From Pseudomonas lalkuanensis (GTDB taxonomy: Bacteria; Pseudomonadota; Gammaproteobacteria; Pseudomonadales; Pseudomonadaceae): 64,000 nt of DNA. Where the stretch lies: assembly GCF_008807375.1 (NCBI RefSeq), contig NZ_CP043311.1, positions 524,501 through 588,500 of the forward strand, given 5' to 3'. The notes beneath the pieces were generated by a model. It ran no database searches, was not told the DNA's origin, and saw nothing but the letters and a program-made list of their open reading frames with translations. The translations under genes and the position numbers were made by a program. Every line of letters begins with the position of its first letter. The first letter of the stretch is position 1. Of this stretch, positions 1 to 8,348 are shown one piece after another.

Positions 1-373
1 GCGCACCACCAACGACGACGTGATGGGCTTCAAGGTGCTCGACGCCCGTGAAGTGCATCGCCACACGCCGGAACAGATCGCCGAGCGCATCCGTGCGCGG
101 GTGGGCGACAACCCCGTGTACCTGACCTTCGACATCGACTGCCTCGACCCGGCATTCGCACCCGGCACCGGCACGCCGGTCTGCGGCGGGCTGTCCAGCC
201 ACCAGGCGCTGGAAATCCTCCGCGGCCTGCGTGGCATCAACCTGGTGGGGATGGACGTGGTGGAAGTGGCCCCGCCCTACGACAACGCCGAAGTCACCGC
301 CCTGGCCGGCGCGACCCTGGCGATGGAGATGGTCTGCCTGTATGCGGCGCGGCATAAGTTGGGGATGCGCTAG
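1..373 (+). CDS. Agmatinase-family ureohydrolase, C-terminal part
   Basis: The gene enters from the left edge; about 123 codons are visible, ending in TAG at 371-373. The protein belongs to the arginase/agmatinase superfamily, Mn-dependent enzymes that hydrolyse a guanidino group to release urea. The visible part has the second metal-binding signature ([18 protein letters not shown], around residues 39-56 of the fragment) with both aspartates present, followed by the usual GG-x-S substrate loop and a C-terminal [12 protein letters not shown] segment typical of bacterial agmatinases and guanidinobutyrases. Substrate (agmatine, guanidinobutyrate or guanidinopropionate) cannot be told from this portion. 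It converges with a CoA-transferase remnant 50 bp downstream. Confidence 0.9.
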   Translation, partial: RTTNDDVMGFKVLDAREVHRHTPEQIAERIRARVGDNPVYLTFDIDCLDPAFAPGTGTPVCGGLSSHQALEILRGLRGINLVGMDVVEVAPPYDNAEVTALAGATLAMEMVCLYAARHKLGMR

Positions 374-423
374 GCGCGACGGCCGGGCCATGAGGCACTA
401 CGTGCTGCGAAAAAGACGCGGGC

Positions 424-882
424 TCAAGACGAGGCCGCGTTTTCACGCACGAAACTCAAACAGGGCTGGATCAGCCCGCGCAACCCGATGCGCGCCGCGC
501 GGAACAGCCGCGCATCCATCAACTTCGGTTCGCGCACGATGGGGCGGAAATCCATGCGTTGCAGGATGTCCCGTTCCAGCTCCACGCCTGGCGCGATCTC
601 GAGCAACTCCAGGCCTTCGCTCGTCAGGCGGAACACGCAGCGCTCGGTGACATAGAGCACCGGCTTGCCCGCTTCGGCGGCCAGCCGGCCGGCAAACGTA
701 CGGTGCTCCACTTCGCGGACGAACTTGCGTACGTCGCCGTCCTTCACGATGCGCAGTTCGCCGTCCTCGATGCGGATGTCCTGGCTGCCGGTGCTGAAGA
801 TGCCGACGAAGCCCCCCGTGGCCAGGTTGACGTTACCCGGAATCCTGGCCACCGCCTCGGCAGCGCTCATTACTTTGCTCAT
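424..882 (-). pseudogene. Acyl-CoA:acetate CoA-transferase remnant (in-frame internal deletion)
   Basis: This 152-codon frame joins a start resembling the N-terminus of YdiF-type acetate/3-ketoacid CoA-transferases (MSKVMSAAEAVARIP) to the extreme C-terminus of the same family (DGELRIV, VRKFV, YVTERCVFRL, LEIAPGVELERDILQRMDF). Family members are about 520-530 residues, so roughly 350-380 residues are missing, including the catalytic glutamate region. The reading frame is intact across the junction and a good ribosome binding site (GAGGA, 7 bp before ATG at 882) remains, so a short product could still be made. It cannot be a working transferase. I judge it a decayed gene; a small functional derivative is less likely. 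Confidence 0.75.
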
Positions 883-1278
883 GGAATTCCTCGAGCGGTC
901 GTCTGAATCCGCGGGACTGCTTTATCTGTCGGGGCGATTTCAATCGCTATGGCTTGCGCGGCAGACCCAGGCGCTGGAAAGGCAGCCCCTACGTGTAATG
1001 CAGCTACTTGCAACACTTAATGCAGACACAGCGAATGATTTCGCCCCCACAAGCAAAGGCCCATGACATTCGGCCGGGGCGGTCATGGTGAAGGTGAAGG
1101 AGCCCGGGGCTGCGACGATGGCCTGGCTGTCCTGGTCAATGTCTTCGCTGGCGATGGGCATGGCAGGGGCATCGGGCTGAAACATCAGGCAGCGATTATG
1201 GGGGGGCCGTGATGAACGCCTAGCCTGTACCAGGGTCGGTATCCAGACGTACGGCTTTTCACAAAAAGGAGCAACTAC
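883..1278. other. Gene-poor gap with one doubtful small frame
   Basis: Nothing here is recognisable. A minus-strand frame 940-1185 (81 codons, ATG at 1185) starts MFQPDAPAMPIASEDIDQD and has plausible codon use in its first half. The second half looks random and I find no family match. The last bases carry the ribosome binding site of the next small gene (AAAAAGGAG). Confidence 0.3.
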
Positions 1279-1437
1279 ATGGACCTTATCCGCATCCTCA
1301 TCGCCATCCTCCTGCCGCCTCTGGGCGTGTTCCTGCAGGTGGGGTTCGCCGGCGCCTTCTGGCTGAACATCCTCCTGACCCTGCTGGGCTACATCCCGGG
1401 CATCGTCCACGCGGTGTACATCATCGCCAAGCGGTAG
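1279..1437 (+). CDS. YqaE/Pmp3-family small membrane protein (UPF0057)
   Basis: This 52-codon gene begins with ATG preceded by AAAAGGAGCAACTAC, a strong ribosome binding site. The product is two hydrophobic helices (residues about 3-22 and 26-48) linked by a short turn. The helix-one motif with LLPPLGVFLQVG and the C-terminal LLGYIPGIVHAVYII are hallmarks of the Pmp3/YqaE family, whose eukaryotic members (yeast Pmp3, plant RCI2) affect plasma-membrane potential under salt or cold stress. The bacterial role is not settled. It stands alone and is followed by a long inverted repeat that probably ends transcription. Confidence 0.9.
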   Translation: MDLIRILIAILLPPLGVFLQVGFAGAFWLNILLTLLGYIPGIVHAVYIIAKR

Positions 1438-1464
1438 AGCCCATGGTTGCGGGGCACGACGATT

Positions 1465-1536
1465 GATGGGTATCGCAAGCTCGTCCCATCCTGCTGAGCG
1501 TTCACGCAGGATGGGACGAGCGGAGCGATTCCCATC
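1465..1536. repeat. Long palindromic intergenic repeat, copy 1 (possible two-way terminator)
   Basis: Near-perfect inverted repeat: GATGGG-t-ATCGC-aa-GCTCGTCCCATCCTGC, an 11-base loop, then the complementary arm to 1536. It lies exactly between the convergent yqaE-like and EamA genes, where it could stop transcription from both sides. Related copies are at 7159-7237 and 14184-14255. Confidence 0.75.
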
Positions 1537-1538
1537 GG

Positions 1539-2387
1539 TCAATCCACCAACTTGATCAGCAGGATGCCGGCGGTGACCACGCAGGCGGCGAGGATGCGGC
1601 GGATGCCGAAGGGTTCCTTGAACACCAGGCTGGCGATGATGGCGGCGATGATCACGCTGCTTTCGCGCAGGGCGGCGACCTTGGCCACGTTGTCCAGGGT
1701 CATGGCGAACAGCACCAGGCCGTAGGCCACGCAGTAGTTGAAGCCGCCGAACAGGCCGATGCGCCAGTTGTCGCGGGCGAAGCGCAGGACCAGCGGGCCG
1801 CGGCGCATCCAGGCCACCAGCGGAATGGTCATGCTCTGCATCAGCGTCAGGTAGACCACGAATTGCAGCACGCTGTCGGCGCGGCGCACGCCCTGGGCGT
1901 CGATCAGGGTGTACAACGCCACTCCGCCCCCCGCCAGCGCCGCGCAGCCCAGGGCTTTGAGCGCGCTGGATTCCAGGCGGGTGGAGAGCAGGCTGAGGAT
2001 GCCGACGGAAATCAGCACGATGCCCAGCAGCATGGCGCCCGACAGATGCTCGCCGAACACCAGTCCGGCGCTGAGCGCCACCAGCAGCGGCGGCAGGCCG
2101 CGCACCACCGGGTAGACCTGGCCGAAGTCGCCGTAGTGGTAGGCGCGGATCAGCAGCAGCCGGTAGAGCGTGTTCACCACCACCGACAAGCCAATCAGCC
2201 CCCAGACCACCAGCGGCGGTGGGCTCACAAGGGGGAGCAGGGCGATGCTGAAGCAGAAGGCCACGCCATCCACCAGTGCCATGGAAGAAAGCCGGTCGCT
2301 GCCGGCCTTGATCACCGCGTTCCAGCTGGCGTGCATCAGCGCGGAAAGCAGCACCACCAGCGTGGCGAGGTCGTTAGTGGCGAGCAC
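1539..2387 (-). CDS. EamA/DMT-family transporter
   Basis: Inner-membrane permease of the drug/metabolite transporter superfamily, about 282 residues, with roughly ten hydrophobic helices in two EamA repeats (about residues 5-135 and 150-280). I place the start at the GTG at 2387 because CTGGAG lies 7 bases upstream; an ATG at 2444 would add 19 residues. It is divergent from a LysR regulator with about 118 bp between them, so that regulator probably controls it. A pair of this type (DUF6 membrane protein plus LysR) is known near 2-aminoethylphosphonate genes in proteobacteria, but no phosphonate gene is visible here, so the substrate stays unknown. Confidence 0.85.
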   Translation of the reverse strand: MLATNDLATLVVLLSALMHASWNAVIKAGSDRLSSMALVDGVAFCFSIALLPLVSPPPLVVWGLIGLSVVVNTLYRLLLIRAYHYGDFGQVYPVVRGLPPLLVALSAGLVFGEHLSGAMLLGIVLISVGILSLLSTRLESSALKALGCAALAGGGVALYTLIDAQGVRRADSVLQFVVYLTLMQSMTIPLVAWMRRGPLVLRFARDNWRIGLFGGFNYCVAYGLVLFAMTLDNVAKVAALRESSVIIAAIIASLVFKEPFGIRRILAACVVTAGILLIKLVD

Positions 2388-2505
2388 GGAAAAACTCCAG
2401 CGGCGAGATGAAAGGGGGCGATGCGGCGTAGCGTGCGGGTTCATCGATCTATCATTCAAATCGTTTATCGTTATCCGTTGAATAAGTCTTGTTGATGGGG
2501 TGGCC

Positions 2506-3384
2506 ATGAACCTGTTCCAGCTCCGCGCCTTCGATGCGGTGGTCCGCGAGGGCAGCTTCACCCGCGCCGCCGAGCGCCTGTGCATCAGCCAGCCGGCGGT
2601 GACCGGGCACGTGAAGGCGCTGGAGGAGCACTACCAGGTGCAGCTCTTGCGACGCACCGCGCGGCAGGTGGAACCCACCGAACTGGGCCGGTGCCTGGCC
2701 GCCATCAGCCATCAGTTGTTCGCCTTGGCGGACCGCGCCGAAGACCTGCTGGACAGCAGCCAGGCGCTGACATCGGGTCGCCTCGATCTCGCGGCCGACA
2801 GCCCGCATCTGGTCATGCCGCTGCTGGCGCGGATGCGCGAGCGCTACCCCGGCGTGCGCATCAACCTGCGCCTGGGCAACACCCAGGAAACCCTCACGGC
2901 GCTGCATGGCGAGCGGGTGGACCTGGCGCTGGTCAGCGATATCGCGCCGCGTGCGGGCCTGCACCTGCTGCCGCTGGGGGAAGCGCGGCTCTGCCTGCTG
3001 CTGCCGGCGGCACATCCCTGGATCGGCAGCCGTGAGGATGTGGCCCTGCACGAACTTCGGGGCGAAGTGCTGTTGCAACGGGAACCCGGCTCCCTGACCC
3101 GCCGCACCTTCGAGCGGGCCTGTGCCAGCCAGGAGCTGGAGCTGCCGGCGGACCTCGAGCTGAATAGCCGCGAGGCGGTGATCGAGGCGGTGGCGGCGGG
3201 AATCGGCGTGAGCGTCATCTACGGCCAGGAGGCGCCGAAGGACCCGCGCGTGAAGGTGCTTCCGCTCAAGGGTGAAGGGCTGGTGAGCCGGCACTTCCTC
3301 GCCTGCCAGCAGCGCCATGCGGAGTTGCGGGTGGTGAAGGCGTTCTTCGAGGTGGCCGGGGATGTGGGGTATCCGAGCCCCTAG
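2506..3384 (+). CDS. LysR-family transcriptional regulator
   Basis: Standard LysR architecture in 292 residues: winged helix-turn-helix at the N-terminus (LRAFDAVVREGSFTRAAERL, then SQPAVTGHVKALEE), a linker helix, and a two-lobed substrate-binding domain from about residue 88. A GTG at 2500 is also possible; I prefer the ATG at 2506, which has GGGGTGG just upstream. The DNA-binding half resembles regulators associated with aminoethylphosphonate catabolism, a weak impression only. The divergent EamA transporter is the obvious target. The stop codon is embedded in a terminator hairpin. Confidence 0.9.
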   Translation: MNLFQLRAFDAVVREGSFTRAAERLCISQPAVTGHVKALEEHYQVQLLRRTARQVEPTELGRCLAAISHQLFALADRAEDLLDSSQALTSGRLDLAADSPHLVMPLLARMRERYPGVRINLRLGNTQETLTALHGERVDLALVSDIAPRAGLHLLPLGEARLCLLLPAAHPWIGSREDVALHELRGEVLLQREPGSLTRRTFERACASQELELPADLELNSREAVIEAVAAGIGVSVIYGQEAPKDPRVKVLPLKGEGLVSRHFLACQQRHAELRVVKAFFEVAGDVGYPSP

Positions 3385-3395
3385 GCTCGGCTTTT
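3373..3395 (+). terminator. Rho-independent terminator of the LysR gene
   Basis: CCGAGCC, loop CCTA, GGCTCGG, then CTTTTCTT. The loop and right arm overlap the LysR stop codon. Confidence 0.75.
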
Positions 3396-3694
3396 CTTCG
3401 TGGGAGCGAATTCACTGGCGAAGGGGATCGGCTCGGCGCTGGCCTGCACCCCTCACCCCCGCCCGGCTCCCGCCATGCGCCCCAGCCTGATCGCTTCGCG
3501 CTCAGTCGCTCATCGGCACTGGAAGCGGTGCTTCCAATAGCGTGGCGCTTCGTCCCTGGAGAGGAGAGGGGGGGACTTGCGCCTGAGCGGACGGGTTACA
3601 GCTGCACCTTCGAGCAGTGTCGACTGTCGCACGGTGGCGATCCCGCACTCGCGCGCTCCTCGATCGGGGGGCGATGCTGCGCAGCAGGCTGCGT
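3385..3694. other. Gap with repeat fragments, no gene seen
   Basis: It starts with a REP-like half element (3400-3426). Around 3451-3475 are pyrimidine-rich pieces (CCCCTCACCCCCGCCCGGCT) that resemble the repeat family inside the agt operon near 50,000 and 51,400. Several short frames overlap here but none has a ribosome binding site or a recognisable product. It looks like an accumulation of decayed repeats. Confidence 0.4.
3400..3426. repeat. REP-like half element
   Basis: GTGGGAGCGAATTC followed by ACTGGCGAAGGGG, the common Pseudomonas REP half-site. The same core occurs at 7106-7146 and, as a facing pair, at 12752-12823. Confidence 0.65.
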
Positions 3695-4369
3695 TCATTG
3701 GCGATGCGCTGGCTCAGGAGGCCACTGGCGCTCACCGCCGTGGGGATCGTCGCGCCAGGCCTGCAGGGAGCGGGTCGGCAGATCGAAATACTCCCGCGTC
3801 CGCGCATAGCCGTGGCCGCCCATGCGGCCGATGGCGTCGAGGCCGAGCTGGTCGATGTAGAGGGTGGCCGGATCGATCAGGTCGTCGCGCACGTGAACCA
3901 TCAGCACTTCGCCAAGGATGATTTCCCGCGACTGGCCGATGGACAGGCCCATCATCCGCCGGCACTCCAGGGCCACCGGGGCCTCGGCAATGTAGGGGCA
4001 TCCGACACGGCTGCCAGGCAGTGCGGTGAGCCCCGCCGCCACCAGCTCGTCGAAGCCCGGCTCGAAGGGCACGGCGCAGACGTTCATGGCTTCCACCAGG
4101 GCATCGTTGACGATGTTCACGGTGAATTCCTGGTTCAGCTGGGCGTTGCGCGTAGTGTCCTTGGGACTGAGGTCGGCGTGGTTTTCCACCCCCAGGGCGA
4201 GGATCGGCGGGTCGGCGGACAGCGCATTGAAGAAGCTGAAGGGCGCGGCATTGGCGCGGCCTTCGGCGTCCACCGTGGTGACCAGGGCGATGGGCCGGGG
4301 CACCACGCTGCCAATGAGGATCTTGTACTTCTCGCGGGGGCTCAGTTTGGCGAAGTCGAAGCTCAGCAT
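3695..4369 (-). CDS. Flavin reductase-like (FMN-binding) protein
   Basis: A 224-residue protein of the flavin-reductase-like FMN-binding split-barrel family. The N-terminal half carries the family pattern GSVVPRPIALVTTVD, then NAAPFSFFNALSADPP (about residues 20-57), which forms the flavin site. Related proteins supply reduced flavin to monooxygenases or act as NAD(P)H:flavin oxidoreductases. The ATG at 4369 follows the amidohydrolase stop by only 4 bases, so the two are surely co-transcribed; a longer frame upstream of this ATG overlaps the amidohydrolase and is not used. It is the last gene of the catabolic cluster. The partner oxygenase, if any, is not in the window. Confidence 0.88.
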   Translation of the reverse strand: MLSFDFAKLSPREKYKILIGSVVPRPIALVTTVDAEGRANAAPFSFFNALSADPPILALGVENHADLSPKDTTRNAQLNQEFTVNIVNDALVEAMNVCAVPFEPGFDELVAAGLTALPGSRVGCPYIAEAPVALECRRMMGLSIGQSREIILGEVLMVHVRDDLIDPATLYIDQLGLDAIGRMGGHGYARTREYFDLPTRSLQAWRDDPHGGERQWPPEPAHRQ

Positions 4370-4373
4370 GGCG

Positions 4374-5879
4374 TCATCTCTTGTCGTCGTTCGGGCTGGC
4401 AAGGGTGCAGAGCGGGCGGTCCGCGCTCCAGGCGTCGGCGAAGGGAATCGCCGGCTGGAACAGCGTGCGCCAGTCGGGTTGGCCGAATGCCCGATCGGCA
4501 TGGCTTTGCATCAGCCTGTGGAACTGCCGCTGGGCTTGTCGCTGGAGGCTGGCGTAATCGACGCCGTTGACCTGGCCGTCCTGCATCACGCAGCGGCCGT
4601 CGATCCAGCTGGCGATGCAGTCGTCGCCGCGGCCGGCGAGGATCAGGTTCTTCAGCGGGTCGAACAGCGGGCCGAGGTGCAGGCCGTCGAGGCTGAACAG
4701 GGTGATGTCGGCCTTGGCGCCGGGTGCCAGGCGGCCGAGGTCGTCGCGCCCAAGGGCTTTGGCGCCGCCGAGGGTGGCAGCGTTGTAGAGGTCGAGGGCG
4801 CTGGTCTGTGTGCTGCCACCTTCCTTGAGCCGGGCGATGTTCAGGCCCTGGCGCATGTTGTCCAGAAGGTCCGCCGGACAGGTATCGGTGCCGAGGGCGA
4901 AGTTGACGCCATGGGCGCGGTAGCGGCCGAAGGAGTCCAGCGCCTCGCCGTCACGGGCGAACACCACCGGGCAGTGCACCAGGCTGGCGCCACTGTGCGC
5001 CAGGCGTGCGAGGTCGTCGTCGCCTTCGATGTAGATGCCGTGAGGCAGCACGGCGCGTGGGCCGAGCAGGTCCAGTTCCTCCAGCCAGGCCAACGGTGCC
5101 TTGCCGCGCAGCGCCTTGACCAATGCGACCTCGCCGGGACCCTGGCAGCAATGCAGGCGTACCGGTGCGGCCAGTTCGCGGCTGAGGGCGGCGGTTCGTT
5201 GCAACAGCGCCGGGGTGCAGGTCTGGATGCGGTCGGGCAGCAGGGCGCCTCGGATCAGCCCGCCCCGGGTGCCATCGAAATCGCGGAAGAAGCGCTCGGC
5301 GGCGTCCAGTCCGGCCAGGCCGCGCGCTTCGTCCCAGTGTTCGGCGCGGCTGCCGTCCGCCTGCAGGTACTGCATGCCGCTCATGTAGCAGGGGCCGAGG
5401 TAGGTACGCAGGCCCAACTCGGCGGCAACGCCGGCCACGGCGGCGAATTCGTCGTAGGTTTCCGCCCACTCCCGGTAGTACATGGAGGTGATCGGCATGG
5501 CGGTGGTGATGCCGTTGCGGATCAGCTGGGTGAAGGCGTAGCGGTATTTGAAGACCTCCTCATCGAAGCTGTAGCTCTCCTGCGGCCCGCGGGCGAGGTA
5601 CTCCGCCGACCACATGCGGCCCATGGCGTTCTCGTCGCCGTTGTCCATGGAGAGCACGGTGGAGTCGAGGTCGCCGAGGGCGTCGAGGTCGATGAAGCCG
5701 GGACCGAGCAGGGCGTTGCCGTAGTCGATCCACTGGCCCACCGGGCCGGGAAAGCCCCGGCCGACGAAGAGCACCCGCGAACCTTCGATCACCACTTCAC
5801 CGTCGCGCCAGAGCACATGGCGCGTCCCGTCGAAACCGACCACGCAGCTCGCTTTCATGCCGATGCGCGGCGCGTTCAC
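4374..5879 (-). CDS. Amidohydrolase-family protein with altered metal site
   Basis: A 501-residue member of the amidohydrolase superfamily (chlorohydrolase/ATZ-TRZ branch): N-terminal beta-sandwich piece, TIM barrel, and C-terminal sandwich with the usual LAPGAKADITLF segment. The third and fourth metal ligands and the catalytic aspartate look present (H243 in RLHC, H280 in LPHG, D332 in GTDTCP). The HxH motif expected after GPGFI (residues 64-68) instead reads D-L-D-A-L. Enzymes of this branch deaminate or dechlorinate N-heterocycles such as cytosine, guanine or triazines, using one metal ion. The start ATG overlaps the stop of the next gene upstream (ATGA), implying translational coupling. 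The substrate is unknown and catalysis would need an unusual metal site. Confidence 0.85.
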   Translation of the reverse strand: MNAPRIGMKASCVVGFDGTRHVLWRDGEVVIEGSRVLFVGRGFPGPVGQWIDYGNALLGPGFIDLDALGDLDSTVLSMDNGDENAMGRMWSAEYLARGPQESYSFDEEVFKYRYAFTQLIRNGITTAMPITSMYYREWAETYDEFAAVAGVAAELGLRTYLGPCYMSGMQYLQADGSRAEHWDEARGLAGLDAAERFFRDFDGTRGGLIRGALLPDRIQTCTPALLQRTAALSRELAAPVRLHCCQGPGEVALVKALRGKAPLAWLEELDLLGPRAVLPHGIYIEGDDDLARLAHSGASLVHCPVVFARDGEALDSFGRYRAHGVNFALGTDTCPADLLDNMRQGLNIARLKEGGSTQTSALDLYNAATLGGAKALGRDDLGRLAPGAKADITLFSLDGLHLGPLFDPLKNLILAGRGDDCIASWIDGRCVMQDGQVNGVDYASLQRQAQRQFHRLMQSHADRAFGQPDWRTLFQPAIPFADAWSADRPLCTLASPNDDKR

Positions 5880-7072
5880 AGGCGGCTCTCCAGCAGGCGG
5901 CCCTGGGTGGCGATCAGCTTGCCGGTGCGATAGACCTGGCGAGGCGGCCGCGCGACCACGGCTTCGCCCAGGCTTTGCGCGTCCATCAGCAGGAAGTCCG
6001 CGCGGGCACCGAGGGTGAGGCCGTGTTCCGCAAGGCCAAGGGCCTTGGCGCCGTGCTGGCTGGCGGCATCGAAGGCGGTGGCCAGTTCCTCGTCCTTGGC
6101 GAGGTCGAAGCGGAAGGCCAGGAGCATGGCGCGTTCGAGCATGTCGCCATTGCCCATGGGGGACCAGGCGTCGCGGATGCCGTCGGAGCCGAGGCAGAGG
6201 TTCACGCCGGCCTCGTGCAGGGCGAGGAAGGGCGGCACGGAGCAGTCGGCGGGCGCCGAACTCATCAGCGAGATGTTGAGCGCGGCGAGGCGCTCGGCCA
6301 GCGGCTTCACCTGGCTCCAGGGCGCCATGCCCAGGCAGTAGGCGTGGCTGATCATCACCCGGCCCTGACGATTGAACCGCTCGGTGTAGTCGGCGATGCG
6401 GGCGATCTGCCAGAGGCCCAGTTCACCCTTGTCGTGCAGGTGGATGTCCACGCCCCGGTCGAACTCGCTGGCCAGGCCGAAGACGATATCGAGCTGGGCG
6501 ATGGGGTCGTTGTCGATGCCGCAGGGGTCGAGGCCGCCGACGTTCTCGACGCCAAGGCCCATGGCCTCGCGCATCAGTTCGGCGGTGCCCGGACGGCTGA
6601 CCAGCCCGGTCTGCGGGAACACCACCAGCTCCAGGTCGATCAGGTCGCGGTAGCGCTCGCGCAGGGCCTGCATGGCTTCCACGTGGCGCAGGCCGAACTC
6701 GGGGTCGATGTCCACGTGGCAGCGCAGGGTCAGCGAGCCACGGGCGATGCAGTTCTCCAGCAGTGCACCGGCACGTTCAGCGATGGGCGCGGTGACCTCG
6801 CGCAGCACGCGGCGCTCGTTGGCGATGTAGTCCTTGAGCGTCGGGCCGGCGCTGTTGGGACGCCAGGGCTGGCCCCAGAGGGTCTTGTCCAGGTGGATGT
6901 GGCTTTCCACCAGGGCGCAGGTCATCAGTTGGCCGCCACCGTCGATATCGCCGGCGGCCAGCGGGGCATCGCTGGTGGGGCGGCGCTCGGCGAAGCGGCC
7001 ACTCTGGATGAGGAAGTCTTCAGCCGCGCCGCCGAAGGGGCGGACATTGCGCAGCCAATAGGTGTCGGTCAT
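5876..7072 (-). CDS. Cytosine deaminase-like amidohydrolase
   Basis: A 398-residue metal-dependent hydrolase close to the CodA (cytosine deaminase) family. Metal ligands are visible: H58-I-H60-LDKT, H211-L-H213, H243 in SHAY, and D297 in GSDGIRDAWSP, the last being a CodA-type motif. CodA-like enzymes deaminate cytosine, isoguanine or creatinine-like rings, releasing ammonia. The start ATG at 7072 has GAGG 7 bases before it; a longer frame to 7144 runs into a REP sequence and is not supported. It is followed by a second amidohydrolase with a 4-base overlap. Together with the ABC importer and racemase-like gene it suggests breakdown of a nitrogen-rich ring or ureide. True substrate unknown. 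Confidence 0.85.
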   Translation of the reverse strand: MTDTYWLRNVRPFGGAAEDFLIQSGRFAERRPTSDAPLAAGDIDGGGQLMTCALVESHIHLDKTLWGQPWRPNSAGPTLKDYIANERRVLREVTAPIAERAGALLENCIARGSLTLRCHVDIDPEFGLRHVEAMQALRERYRDLIDLELVVFPQTGLVSRPGTAELMREAMGLGVENVGGLDPCGIDNDPIAQLDIVFGLASEFDRGVDIHLHDKGELGLWQIARIADYTERFNRQGRVMISHAYCLGMAPWSQVKPLAERLAALNISLMSSAPADCSVPPFLALHEAGVNLCLGSDGIRDAWSPMGNGDMLERAMLLAFRFDLAKDEELATAFDAASQHGAKALGLAEHGLTLGARADFLLMDAQSLGEAVVARPPRQVYRTGKLIATQGRLLESRL

Positions 7073-7105
7073 GGGGACCTCAAAGGCAGATTGCAGAGGT
7101 TGGGG

Positions 7106-7146
7106 GACCGCTGCGCGGTCGTTCGCGAATGAATTCGCTCCCACAG
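7106..7146. repeat. REP-like element
   Basis: A small hairpin (GACCG CTGCG CGGTC) followed by TTCGCGAATGAATTCGCTCCCAC, the reverse of the core at 3400. Confidence 0.65.
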
Positions 7147-7158
7147 GTGGCTCAGTTC

Positions 7159-7237
7159 GTAGGATGGGTAGAGCTTGCGAATCCCATGCTGCCGATGCTC
7201 GGACCGACGGGTTTCGCTCCGCTCTACCGCATCCTGC
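7159..7237. repeat. Long palindromic intergenic repeat, copy 2
   Basis: Arms GTAGGATGGGTAGAGC...GCGAATCCCAT and the imperfect complement ending GCTCTACCGCATCCTGC. Same family as 1465-1536 and 14184-14255. It lies between the binding-protein gene and the deaminase gene, where it could stabilise or attenuate the transcript. Confidence 0.7.
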
Positions 7238-7247
7238 AAAAGCGGCG

Positions 7248-8300
7248 TCAGCCCTTGAGCCTGGACCAGATGCGGTCCTGCAGCTCGCGGGCCTGGTTGC
7301 TGCATTCCTTCTCCGGGCGCAGGCGTTCGGCGAACTCGTCGGGCATGTTGATGGCGTCCATCACCTTCCACTTCTTGTCCAGCAGCGCATCGCTGTCGAT
7401 GCCGTTGGCGTAGGCGATGGCGTTGGACACTGCGGCGGCGTTCTCGGGCTTCATCATCCAGTCGATGAAGACCCTGGCGTTGCCCGGGTGCGGCGCGCTT
7501 TTCGGCACGGCGAAGTTGTCCTGGAACATGGCCACGCCTTCACGCGGGTAGACGTACTTGATGGTGTTCTTCTGCAGGGTGGCGCGGGCGGTGGAGCCGT
7601 TCCAGTTCTGCATCATGATCACTTCGCCCGAGGCCATGCGGTCCACGGTGTTGTCGGAGCTGTACATCTTCAGGAAGGGCTTCTGCTTCTGCAGCAGTTC
7701 GAGGATGCGCTTGGCGTCCTGCGGGTTTTCGGTGCACTCGTCCACGCCCAGGTAGTGGCTGGCGGCGTTGATCACGCTGCTCGGGGTGTCCAGTGCGGCC
7801 ACCTGGCCCTGCAGTTCCGGACGCGGCTCGAAGAACTCCTTCCAGGAATCATCCAGCTTGCCGCCCGGCACCCGCGCGCTGTCGTAGGAGAAGCCGGTGG
7901 TGCCCCAGAGGTAAGGTGCCGAGTATTTGCGGCCGGGGTCGAAGTCCGGGTTGCGGAAGGCCGGCTTCACGTGGGCGAAGTTCGGCAGGCTGGGGGAGTC
8001 GATTGCCTGCAGCAGGTTCTGTTCGATCAGGGTGCGCATGATGGAGTGGGACGGCACGATGACGTCGTAGCTGGCGCCGCCGGCCTGCAGCTTGGCCAGC
8101 AGGGTCTCGTTGCTGTCGTAGCCGTCCATGGTGACCTTGATGCCGGTTTCCTTCTCGAACTTGGCCAGCAGTTCCACCGGGTAGTAGTCGGTCCAGTTGT
8201 AGAAGAACAGCTCCTTGGGCTCGTCCGCCTGGGCGACGGTGGCGGCGAAACAGCTGAGGGCGAATCCGGCTACCCCATGACGCAATGCTTTCAACTTCAT
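7248..8300 (-). CDS. Polyamine-type ABC transporter substrate-binding protein
   Basis: A 350-residue periplasmic binding protein of the PotD/PotF class. It has an N-terminal signal peptide with a likely cleavage after AVAQA-type residue 25, then the family start ELFFYNWTDYYP and later YDVIVPSHSIM and YLWGTTGFSYD. Proteins of this class bind spermidine, putrescine or related cationic or amide compounds. The start ATG at 8300 is preceded by CCGGAG; a longer frame to 8345 has no signal peptide at its tip. It is followed upstream on the same strand by two permeases and an ATPase, forming a complete importer. Given the adjacent deaminases, the ligand may be a N-heterocycle or ureide; this is inference. 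Confidence 0.9.
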   Translation of the reverse strand: MKLKALRHGVAGFALSCFAATVAQADEPKELFFYNWTDYYPVELLAKFEKETGIKVTMDGYDSNETLLAKLQAGGASYDVIVPSHSIMRTLIEQNLLQAIDSPSLPNFAHVKPAFRNPDFDPGRKYSAPYLWGTTGFSYDSARVPGGKLDDSWKEFFEPRPELQGQVAALDTPSSVINAASHYLGVDECTENPQDAKRILELLQKQKPFLKMYSSDNTVDRMASGEVIMMQNWNGSTARATLQKNTIKYVYPREGVAMFQDNFAVPKSAPHPGNARVFIDWMMKPENAAAVSNAIAYANGIDSDALLDKKWKVMDAINMPDEFAERLRPEKECSNQARELQDRIWSRLKG

Positions 8301-8348
8301 TGTTTTTCTCCGGGTTGAAGAACAGGTTGGGCAGAGGTGGAACAAGGT

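Noticed and set aside
4026..5933. Plus-strand frame of 635 codons across the amidohydrolase genes
   Set aside because: No family resemblance and no ribosome binding site; it mirrors the codon bias of the opposite strand.
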